Of a stretch of DNA of 15,179 nucleotides, positions 9,346-15,179 are shown in pieces (position 1 is the stretch's first letter; each line of letters starts with the position of its first letter). The DNA is from SZUA-254 sp031379665 (GTDB taxonomy: Bacteria; Bacteroidota; Ignavibacteria; UBA10030; SZUA-254). The stretch spans positions 1-15,179 of the forward strand of contig JANNFI010000042.1 in the NCBI GenBank assembly GCA_031379665.1, given 5' to 3'. The translations under genes were made by a program, and so were the position numbers. A model generated the notes under the pieces. It ran no database searches. It worked only from the letters and a program-made list of their open reading frames with translations, and was not told the origin of the DNA.

Positions 9346-9864
9346 ATGAAAACATTACAGTATCTGGTGGCAATAATCGCGTTATGCATCTTCTTCACCG
9401 CCCTGGAATCCATCGCCCAGGAGCAGGTGCCTGCGCAGAAGAGATTCGGTCTCGGCATCATCGTCGGAGAGCCGACGGGGCTGAGCGCCAAGTACTGGAC
9501 GTCATCCGCCACCGCCTTCGATTTCGCCCTCGGCTGGGGCTTCATCGACGAAAACAACAACGGCAACGGTAATGGAAACGGTGGCGGAACCGAATGGATC
9601 CATTTTCATATGGATTACCTCTGGCACTCGTTCGACGCCATCTCATCGAGCGAACGGTTTCCGATCTACTATGGCATCGGCGGGCGCGTCAACGCACGCG
9701 AAGGTGACAACTCCTCGCTCGCCATCCGCGGCGTGCTCGGCATCGCCTGGATGCCGCACGATGGGCCGTTCGACCTGTTCCTGGAACTCGCCCCCTCTCT
9801 GCGGCTGACGCAGTCGACCGGCTTCGCGATCGACGGCGGGTTCGGCGGCAGGTTTTACTTCTAA
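9346..9864 (+). CDS. Small outer-membrane beta-barrel protein, Asn/Gly loop variant
   Basis: The 172-residue product has a signal peptide (cleavage probably after A24, SIA-Q). The rest alternates polar and hydrophobic residues in strand-like runs (GLGIIVGEPTGLSAKYW, AFDFALGWGF, HFHMDYLWHSFD, FPIYYGIGGRV, IRGVLGIAWM) and ends in aromatic FYF, as in outer-membrane barrels. I recognise it as a common Bacteroidota-type hypothetical barrel but cannot give a firm family name. A low-complexity insert of alternating Asn and Gly (about residues 70-81) sits where a surface loop is expected. The paralog at 11093 lacks this insert. An A-rich leader without a clear Shine-Dalgarno precedes the ATG. Function is unknown; a structural or transport role in the outer membrane is inferred. 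Confidence 0.85.
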   Translation: MKTLQYLVAIIALCIFFTALESIAQEQVPAQKRFGLGIIVGEPTGLSAKYWTSSATAFDFALGWGFIDENNNGNGNGNGGGTEWIHFHMDYLWHSFDAISSSERFPIYYGIGGRVNAREGDNSSLAIRGVLGIAWMPHDGPFDLFLELAPSLRLTQSTGFAIDGGFGGRFYF

Positions 9865-9917
9865 CCTACGACTCCCGCGATGGGGCCACGACATTTAGCC
9901 GACGAAAGGGCACAATC

Positions 9918-10139
9918 ATGAAAACCGCTGGAATGGTCATCCTCGTTCTTGGTCTGCTGATGACGCTCTTTACCGGCGTCACGTATGTCACCAGGGAGAT
10001 GGTCGTGGACGTGGGACCGATCGAGATCATGGGGGACAAGGAGCATACCATCGACTGGCAACCGTACATCGGCGTCGGTCTGGTGGTCGTTGGTATCACG
10101 GTTCTCCTGTTCGGCAAAAAGGGTTCGATCTCAACCTGA
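9918..10139 (+). CDS. Small two-helix inner-membrane protein
   Basis: The 73-residue product has a membrane helix at about 4-23, a polar middle (TREMVVDVGPIEIMGDKEHTI, here shortened to TREMVVDVGPIEI) containing WQPYIG, a second helix at about 50-66, and a basic end FGKKG. Similar short proteins of unknown function occur widely in Bacteroidota, and this type of hairpin protein often sits near stress or envelope genes, as the Lmo0937-family gene does here. GAAAGGG (9904-9910) lies 7 bases before the ATG and supports the start. It lies between two paralogous barrel genes. Confidence 0.8.
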   Translation: MKTAGMVILVLGLLMTLFTGVTYVTREMVVDVGPIEIMGDKEHTIDWQPYIGVGLVVVGITVLLFGKKGSIST

Positions 10140-10351
10140 GCTCCGTGCAAGGATCGCCCTCATCGTGGTGGGTAGGTGGCCCCCCGACACTTCCACCAAC
10201 GGACTAATCACCTTTTCATTCCTTTCATTGGGGGCCGCGCCGCGGGCTTGACCGTCCGATGACGCAGGCACACTTTAATGCTGTGCCGATGAACAAGGCT
10301 ATCCCTCTCACCCACACCGCGGTCCGGCGGATTCATTTTCCCGTACTTCGA

Positions 10352-10763
10352 ATGATATCGCTGAAGCGTGCCCTCCTGTACGCAGGCTTCACAGTGCTGG
10401 CGTGCGCGCTGATCTGTCTTTTCTTCCCGGGCATTCTGATCAATCCCTTCATCGAGCACAGGATCACCAGGGCGATCGAGGACGCGTACCCGGGTTATAC
10501 GATCAGGACAACGGGGCTCCAGTACAACATCTGGGAGAACCGCCTTGGATGCGACTCGGTCTCGGTCAACACACTGGATTCGGCGCCGGCACCGATCCCG
10601 CGGTCCAGACATTCGACAGCATCCGGCTCACCACAACGGGGATCGGCAATACCCCCGGCGGTGCACAAACCGTCGTCATCCGGGCCCGGGGTGTGAGGTG
10701 ATCGTGATGGATCTGGCACCCGGCTCCACGTGGCGACGTATACGATCAGGAGCGTTTCCATGA
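10352..10763 (+). pseudogene. Decayed N-terminus of a membrane-anchored (AsmA-like?) protein
   Basis: The frame starting at ATG 10352 gives a signal-anchor (LLYAGFTVLACALICLFFPG, residues 8-27), then INPFIEHRITRAIEDAYPGY, TIRTTGLQYNIWENRLG and DSVSVNTLDS. This resembles the start of large membrane-anchored periplasmic proteins with AsmA-like organisation, which usually run to several hundred residues. Near 10575-10600 the sense moves to another frame (VQTFDSIRLTTTGIG, then VVIRARGVR, stop at 10699-10701). Near 10700 it moves again (VIVMDLAPGSTWRRIRSG, stop at 10763). Both moves are consistent with single-base losses. The gene is therefore broken and truncated. Family assignment is tentative; the frame changes are seen directly. 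Confidence 0.55.
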
Positions 10764-11049
10764 CCCAGCATTAGCCCGCCATCGACCCCGGGTCATCCCC
10801 CATTCCACCCACCACCACAACGCATTATTCCCATTTTCATCCCGCGCGGCGGTTACCTCTGGTGACGCGCCACTGCTGAAAGGTTCGGACGATTACGCCC
10901 CGAGCACCGGGTGGCGTCATACCCAGTTCGGCGAAACCAACGGTTTCAGTTTTGACGAACCGGTCGGAGTACCCGAGGTTTCATTGTTCGATCTCCCCTG
11001 CCGACCCGGCGGTCGTCACATCCTGGAGATTAGGCTTTCCCGGATGTGA
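10708..11049 (+). other. Open frame without start codon; possible remnant
   Basis: Between the pseudogene and the next barrel gene a plus-strand frame is open for 113 codons before a TGA at 11047-11049, with no ATG until its last codon and no GTG start. The second half (GSDDYAPSTGWRHTQFGETN, then GFSFDEPVGVPEVSLFDLP) looks protein-like; the first half is His/Pro-rich and does not. It may be the decayed 3' part of the adjacent broken gene or of another lost gene. Apart from the promoter at 11036-11066 I see nothing else in 10764-11092. Confidence 0.25.
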
Positions 11050-11066
11050 AAAAATTCGTACCTTTC
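11036..11066 (+). promoter_or_regulatory. Bacteroidota-type promoter candidate for the second barrel gene
   Basis: TTTC (11036-11039) is followed after 19 bases by TACCTTTC (11059-11066), one mismatch from TAnnTTTG. Transcription would start near 11073, giving a short leader that contains AGGAG (11081-11085), 7 bases before the ATG at 11093. Confidence 0.4.
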
Positions 11067-11092
11067 GGGTCGAATAAACCAGGAGAAGCCAT

Positions 11093-11554
11093 ATGCACCA
11101 CTTTCGCGTCACATTCATCGCGTTTTGTCTCTTGATCGCCGCGCAGGCGTCGATCGGCCAGGAACGAAAATTCGGGATCGGCTTTATCTTCGGCGAGCCG
11201 AGCGGGGCCAGCGCAAAATACTGGACGTCGTCCAGTACGGCTTTCGATTTCGCAATCGGGTGGGGATCGATACTCGGGGGCGGAGACAGCCGGGGGCATT
11301 TCCACATGGATTATCTCTGGCATTCCTTCGACGCCATTTCCTCGAGCGAACGATTTCCGGTCTATTACGGGGTCGGGGGACGCGTGAACACCGGGGGCGG
11401 GAGCTCGTTCGGAGCCCGGGGCGTCATCGGGATCGCCTGGATGTCCCGCGACACTCCCATCGACATCTTCGTCGAATTCGTCCCGACGCTCGAGCTGGCT
11501 CCATCGACGGATTTCGTGCTCGAGGGCGGGCTCGGCATCCGGTATTTCTTCTAG
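11093..11554 (+). CDS. Small outer-membrane beta-barrel protein (paralog of the 9346 gene)
   Basis: The 153-residue product has a signal peptide (cleavage near SIG-Q23) and the same series of beta-strand segments as the gene at 9346: GIGFIFGEPSGASAKYW, AFDFAIGWGS, YYGVGGRVN and GVIGIAWM, with an aromatic end RYFF. The stretch MDYLWHSFDAISSSERFP is identical in both proteins, although the DNA beneath differs at synonymous sites, so the duplication is not recent. The surface loop that is Asn/Gly-rich in the first copy is a short GGG-D-SRG here. AGGAG at 11081-11085 supports the start. Function is unknown; outer-membrane location is inferred from the signal peptide and strand pattern. Confidence 0.85.
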   Translation: MHHFRVTFIAFCLLIAAQASIGQERKFGIGFIFGEPSGASAKYWTSSSTAFDFAIGWGSILGGGDSRGHFHMDYLWHSFDAISSSERFPVYYGVGGRVNTGGGSSFGARGVIGIAWMSRDTPIDIFVEFVPTLELAPSTDFVLEGGLGIRYFF

Positions 11555-11618
11555 GCGGCGGACGGCCTGGCCAAAACCGAGCCCGGTTCATTCAATCATC
11601 ATTCATCAACATACCGAC

Positions 11619-13331
11619 ATGCGAATGCGCCGAATCACTCCGCTCACGATGTCCCTGCTCCTGACGTTTGCCGTCTCCTGCGGCTTCGGGCAAACCGCGA
11701 CGATGGTGAAGGACTTCGACCCCGACCGGCTCACGCCGTCGTACTTCTCGTGGTTCACCAATTTCAACGGCACGCTCTTTTTCGGGGCGTACGACGGGAC
11801 CTCGAACGGGATCTGGAAAAGCGATGGGACGGAAGTGGGGACGGTGCTCGTCAAGGGCCTCGGCAATCCGGGGGACCCTTCGGACCTCAAGGAGTTCATC
11901 ACGATCGGAAGCACGATGTTCTTCCAGGCGAACGACGGAACGAACGGCTACGAATTATGGAAGACCGACGGCACCGACCTCGGGACCGTGATGGTTAAGG
12001 ACATTTTCCCGGGGTCGACCAGCTCGATCATTAAAATCGAAAAACCCTACAACGGCGAGATATATTTCAACGCCTCGGGCGGGGCCTCGATGGGGTACGA
12101 GCTCTGGAAGAGCGACGGTACCGATTCTGGGACGGTAATGGTGAAGGACATCTATCCCGGTACCCAGCACGGCAATCCGACCTCCTTTGCCGTCTCGGAC
12201 GGGACACTCTTCTTCACCGCGATCACAGCGGCGAATGGCCGTGAGCTATGGAAGACCGACGGCACCGACACGGGTACGGTGATGGTCAAGGACATTAATA
12301 CCGGCGCGACGAATTCCGGGAACTCCGGCATTGGGAAACTCACCGACGTCAACGGCACGCTGTTCTTTACCGTCACCAACAGCGTCATCGGCCTCACGAC
12401 CTATGTGGGATACCAGTTGTGGAAAAGCGACGGGACGGACACGGGGACCGTGATGGTCAAGGGTAACATCTATTCGAATCCCCCGGCGCCCTACGATCTT
12501 ACGAATGTGAACGGCACTCTCTTCTATGCCGCGCTCACCGGCCCCAACGGCATCGAATTATGGAAAAGCGACGGCACCACCGCCGGTACGGTCCTGGTAC
12601 GGGACAACCTCGCCGCGTCGTCTGGTCCTTCATTCCTCTGCAACGTCGACGGCACGCTGTTTTTCCAGCGATATGTCGACGCGAGCGTGGGCGCTGAATT
12701 ATGGAAGAGCGACGGCACCGATTCGGGGACGGTGATGGTGAAGGAGATCAACCCCGGCCCCGGGGGCGGCGGCCCGTCCTATATGGCCAACGTGAACGGA
12801 ACCTGTTATTTTTGGGCCAACGACGGAACGAATGGGACTGAAATATGGCGCAGTGACGGCACCGATACCGGAACCGTGATGGTCGTCGACGTCTATCCCG
12901 GGCCGGGCAGTTCGGGACCGATAGCCTTCCCGATCGTGAACAGTACGCTGTATTTTCCCGGATTCGGGGTCACGTACGGAACGGCTCTCTGGAAACTTGA
13001 CGCCGGCATCACCGGCGTTGGGGACGAGGACGGCCCGGTCCCGTCGGGCTTTACCCTGGCCCGGAACTTTCCCAACCCGTTCAATCCCTCTACCACGATT
13101 TCGTTCACCCTTCCGTCGGCCTCGCGTATTTCGCTGAAGATCTTCGACGCGCTGGGGAGGGAAGTCTCGACGCTGGCTTCCGGAGAGCTGGCGGGTGGCT
13201 CGTACACCCGGCAATGGCAGGCGGCGGGTTTCCCGAGCGGAGTGTATTTTTATCGCCTCGAGGCGAACGCCGTCCGGGGGGGAGGAGCCGGCTCATTCAC
13301 CGAATCGAAGAAGCTCCTGCTGATTAAATGA
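11619..13331 (+). CDS. Secreted ELWxxDGT-repeat protein with T9SS type A sorting domain
   Basis: The 570-residue product has a signal peptide (cleavage near GFGQ25). Residues about 26-465 are built from repeats of roughly 45-55 residues, each with a strand NGTLFFxAxDGTNG followed by ELWKSDGTDxGTVMVKDI. This is the ELWxxDGT repeat of hyalin-like and propeller-like surface proteins. Residues 477-570 are a T9SS type A sorting domain (GFTLARNFPNPFNPSTTISF, then LKIFDALGREVSTLASG, GVYFYRLEA and SKKLLLIK), so the protein is expected on the cell surface or released by T9SS. A second ATG two codons downstream (11625) is an alternative start; no strong Shine-Dalgarno is visible. No catalytic domain is seen, and the role is unknown, perhaps adhesion or structure. 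Confidence 0.92.
   Translation: MRMRRITPLTMSLLLTFAVSCGFGQTATMVKDFDPDRLTPSYFSWFTNFNGTLFFGAYDGTSNGIWKSDGTEVGTVLVKGLGNPGDPSDLKEFITIGSTMFFQANDGTNGYELWKTDGTDLGTVMVKDIFPGSTSSIIKIEKPYNGEIYFNASGGASMGYELWKSDGTDSGTVMVKDIYPGTQHGNPTSFAVSDGTLFFTAITAANGRELWKTDGTDTGTVMVKDINTGATNSGNSGIGKLTDVNGTLFFTVTNSVIGLTTYVGYQLWKSDGTDTGTVMVKGNIYSNPPAPYDLTNVNGTLFYAALTGPNGIELWKSDGTTAGTVLVRDNLAASSGPSFLCNVDGTLFFQRYVDASVGAELWKSDGTDSGTVMVKEINPGPGGGGPSYMANVNGTCYFWANDGTNGTEIWRSDGTDTGTVMVVDVYPGPGSSGPIAFPIVNSTLYFPGFGVTYGTALWKLDAGITGVGDEDGPVPSGFTLARNFPNPFNPSTTISFTLPSASRISLKIFDALGREVSTLASGELAGGSYTRQWQAAGFPSGVYFYRLEANAVRGGGAGSFTESKKLLLIK
11811..12998 (+). repeat. Coding ELWxxDGT repeat array, eight full units plus one degenerate
   Basis: The core motif occurs as GIWKSDGT (from residue 65), ELWKTDGT, ELWKSDGT, ELWKTDGT, QLWKSDGT, ELWKSDGT, ELWKSDGT and EIWRSDGT (near 408). 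A worn ALWKLDAG follows at 456. All full units are followed by GTV(M/L)V. Such in-frame DNA repeats can expand or contract by recombination. Confidence 0.88.
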
Positions 13332-13340
13332 CACCCCGTG

Positions 13341-13394
13341 TTTCCATCTAGTCCCGAAAACTCCTATATTTCACCGGTTCACCCAATAACCGGT
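13341..13394 (+). promoter_or_regulatory. Promoter with operator-like inverted repeat before the DapA-family gene
   Basis: TTTC (13341-13344) is followed after exactly 20 bases by TATATTTC (13365-13372), close to the Bacteroidota TTTG/TAnnTTTG pattern. The inverted repeat ACCGGTT (13373-13379), 8 bases, AACCGGT (13388-13394) starts right after the -7 box and covers the predicted transcription start. A repressor site is the natural reading; a short leader hairpin is the alternative. Confidence 0.5.
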
Positions 13395-13401
13395 ACATTC
13401 C

Positions 13402-14307
13402 GTGGATACGAGCTGGCGGGGCATCTTCCCCGCCCTCACGACGAAATTCAGGCCCGACCTCTCGCTCGATCTTTCCGCCATCGAACGGCACATCGGCGCG
13501 CAAATCGACGCGGGCGTCGATGGCCTGGTCGTGCTGGGGTCGCTGGGTGAAAACGCGACGCTTTCCAACGACGAAAAACTCGATGTGATCCGGACCGCCG
13601 TTCGGGCTGCGAACGGCCGGGTGCCGGTGCTATCCTGCGTCGCCGAGAGTTCGACCGCCGGAGCGTGCCGGTTCGTCGAAATGACGTCCGCGCTGGGGCT
13701 CTCGGGCTATATGGCGCTCCCCGCGATGCAGTACCAGGCCGACCGGCGCGAGACCATCACGCACTACCGGGCCGTCGCACAGGCATCTGACCTTCCCATC
13801 ATGATCTACAATAATCCAGTCGCCTACAGGGTCGACATCACTCCCGAGATGCTCGCCGAACTGGCCGACGAACCGAAATTCACATCCATCAAGGAATCGT
13901 CCGGCGAGGTCCGGCGGATCAGCGACATCCGCGACCTCTGCGGCGACCGATATGCAATTTTCTCAGGCGTGGACGATCTCGCCTACGGCGGCTTCCTCTT
14001 CGGGGCCGTCGGGTGGGTGGCAGGGCTCGTGTGCGCGTTCCCGAAAGAGACGGTCGCGATCTACCGGCTCGTGAGGGAGGAGCGCTTCGAGGAAGCGCTG
14101 AGGCTCTTCAACTGGTTCGTGCCGGTCCTGCGCCTCGACACCGACATAAAGTTCGTCCATTACATCAAGCTCGCCGAAGCGATGACCGGGCTGGGGACGG
14201 AATGGATGCGGCCGCCGCGGCTCACCCTTGTCGGCGAGGAGAGGGAGCGGATTTCCGGGCTCATCGCCGAAGCGATCAGAACCCGGCCGATCCTGCCGGC
14301 CCTCTGA
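13402..14307 (+). CDS. DapA-superfamily (dihydrodipicolinate synthase-like) enzyme, probably a deaminase or dehydratase yielding 2-oxoglutarate semialdehyde
   Basis: A 301-residue class I Schiff-base aldolase-fold protein of normal family length. The TIM-barrel markers are GSLGE (46-50), the proton-relay Tyr Y136 in IYNNP and the Schiff-base lysine K164 in IKESSGE. True dihydrodipicolinate synthases have GTTGE and an Arg five residues after the Tyr. Here the second Thr is Leu and that position is A141, which argues against lysine biosynthesis. The next gene is an aldehyde dehydrogenase, as in hydroxyproline degradation, where a DapA homolog acts as 1-pyrroline-4-hydroxy-2-carboxylate deaminase (EC 3.5.4.22), and in sugar-acid routes, where it is a 2-keto-3-deoxy-acid dehydratase. 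I favour the hydroxyproline role because of the CAFPNETVAIY-like segment and the GLGTEWMRPPRL ending typical of that Bacteroidota group. The start is GTG, and family alignment (WRGIFPALTTKF) supports it. Confidence 0.85.
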   Translation: MDTSWRGIFPALTTKFRPDLSLDLSAIERHIGAQIDAGVDGLVVLGSLGENATLSNDEKLDVIRTAVRAANGRVPVLSCVAESSTAGACRFVEMTSALGLSGYMALPAMQYQADRRETITHYRAVAQASDLPIMIYNNPVAYRVDITPEMLAELADEPKFTSIKESSGEVRRISDIRDLCGDRYAIFSGVDDLAYGGFLFGAVGWVAGLVCAFPKETVAIYRLVREERFEEALRLFNWFVPVLRLDTDIKFVHYIKLAEAMTGLGTEWMRPPRLTLVGEERERISGLIAEAIRTRPILPAL

Positions 14308-14340
14308 GCAACCCTTTCAACGATCGATGACGCGCGCGCA

Positions 14341-15179
14341 ATGAAACACAACTACATAGCAGGAGAGTGGAAGCAGTCTGACAAGGTGTTCCGGAACATC
14401 AATCCGTCCGACACCACGGACTGCATCGACGAGTACGCGGTGGCGTCGAACGCCGACGTGGCCGTTGCGGTCGCGGCCGCAAAACGCGCGCTCGCCGAAT
14501 GGTCGGCCTCCACTCCGCAGCAGCGGTTCACCGCGCTCGACTTCGTGGGGACTGAGATACTCGCGAGGAAGGACGAGCTGGGCCGTCTCCTCGCGCGTGA
14601 AGAAGGTAAAACGCTCCCCGAGGCGGTCGGAGAAGTAGTACGCGCCGGACAGATCTTCAAGTATTTTGCGGGTGAGGCGGTACGCCTTTCGGGTGAGCAC
14701 ATCCCCTCGGTGAGGCCCGGTGTCGAGATCGACACGTTCCGGCAGCCGATTGGTGTCGTCGCCCTCATCACTCCCTGGAATTTTCCCATCGCGATACCGG
14801 CCTGGAAAACCGCGCCGGCGCTGGCGTTTGGCAACACCGTCGTCCTGAAACCCGCCGAGCTCACGCCGGGATGCGCCTGGGAACTCGCGGAGATCATTTC
14901 GAGGTCGGGCGTGCCGAAAGGCGCGTTTAATCTCATCATGGGCAAGGGCTCGGTCATCGGCGAACCGCTTGTCGCCAACCCCGACGTCGCCGGGGTAAGC
15001 TTTACCGGGTCGATCGGCGTTGGCGGCGCTATCGCGAAGACGTGCGCCGGACGGCTTGCCAAGGTCCAGTTGGAAATGGGCGGGAAGAATCCGCTCGTGG
15101 TGCTCGACGACGCCGACCTCGAGATCGCGGTGAACGCCGCCATCAACGGGGCGTATTTTTCCACCGGCCAGCGCTGCAC
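14341..15179 (+). CDS. NAD(P)-dependent aldehyde dehydrogenase, probably 2-oxoglutarate semialdehyde dehydrogenase (3' end outside window)
   Basis: The first 279 residues of an aldehyde dehydrogenase that should total about 480. Visible motifs are TPWNFP (144-149, with the oxyanion Asn N147), KPAELTP (cofactor-binding K170), FTGS (221-224), and LEMGGKNP with the general-base Glu E245. The last full codon is the catalytic Cys C279 in GQRC, so the active site is complete up to the cut. It starts 33 bases after the DapA-family gene and is probably co-transcribed. With that partner, the likely reaction is oxidation of 2,5-dioxopentanoate (2-oxoglutarate semialdehyde) to 2-oxoglutarate (EC 1.2.1.26), feeding the TCA cycle. 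The substrate is inferred from the neighbour; another aldehyde is possible. The ATG at 14341 has no obvious Shine-Dalgarno, but the MKHNYIAGEW start is typical of the family. Confidence 0.9.
   Translation, partial: MKHNYIAGEWKQSDKVFRNINPSDTTDCIDEYAVASNADVAVAVAAAKRALAEWSASTPQQRFTALDFVGTEILARKDELGRLLAREEGKTLPEAVGEVVRAGQIFKYFAGEAVRLSGEHIPSVRPGVEIDTFRQPIGVVALITPWNFPIAIPAWKTAPALAFGNTVVLKPAELTPGCAWELAEIISRSGVPKGAFNLIMGKGSVIGEPLVANPDVAGVSFTGSIGVGGAIAKTCAGRLAKVQLEMGGKNPLVVLDDADLEIAVNAAINGAYFSTGQRC

Noticed and set aside
10140..10351. Possible gene or RNA between the small membrane gene and the pseudogene
   Set aside because: Only weak G+C-rich pairings and short frames with no start signals; I see nothing supportable.
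11575..11588. Hairpin AACCG-AGCC-CGGTT after the second barrel gene as a terminator
   Set aside because: The stem is only 5 bp and no U-tract follows.

Overview
The window is G+C-rich, densely coded and almost entirely plus-strand. Two proteins end in type IX secretion system (T9SS) type A sorting domains with the phrase NPFNPSTTI. Several promoters resemble the Bacteroidota -33/-7 pattern (TTTG, about 20 bases, TAnnTTTG). Together these point to the FCB group, most likely a G+C-rich Bacteroidota/Ignavibacteriota-type bacterium, perhaps uncultured. This placement is inference; no rRNA or housekeeping marker is present.

Layout. (1) 1-6023: a tandem array of three paralogous membrane Ser/Thr kinases, the first cut by the window edge. 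In the two complete copies a cytoplasmic Hanks-type kinase is joined by one membrane segment to an extracytoplasmic TolB/PD40-type beta-propeller. (2) 6024-7087: a gene-poor stretch with one likely small proline-rich ORF on the minus strand, coding-looking remnants on both strands, a strong intrinsic terminator with a promoter-like element just upstream, and a good Bacteroidota-type promoter. (3) 7088-9266: a 49-residue Lmo0937-type membrane protein, then two DUF3494 (ice-binding-like) surface proteins, one a lipoprotein and one a T9SS cargo. (4) 9346-11554: two paralogous small outer-membrane barrels flanking a two-helix small membrane protein and a decayed membrane-anchored gene. (5) 11619-13331: a secreted ELWxxDGT-repeat protein with a T9SS sorting domain. 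(6) 13402-15179: a DapA-superfamily enzyme and an aldehyde dehydrogenase (cut by the window end), which fit the last steps of hydroxyproline or sugar-acid breakdown to 2-oxoglutarate.

How the parts relate. Regions 3-5 are mostly envelope or surface proteins, many short and preceded by their own leader; they look like an accessory envelope/stress region rather than one operon. The kinases could sense extracytoplasmic ligands, but nothing ties them to a target here. The last two genes form a separate metabolic unit with its own promoter and a palindromic operator-like site. I do not see a defence system, phage, integrase, transposase, CRISPR array, tRNA or rRNA. The most curious items are the triple kinase-propeller array, the DUF3494 pair sent to the surface by two routes, the perfect 3 x 11 bp repeat before the second DUF3494 gene, and the possible short terminator-ended transcript near 6777-6832.
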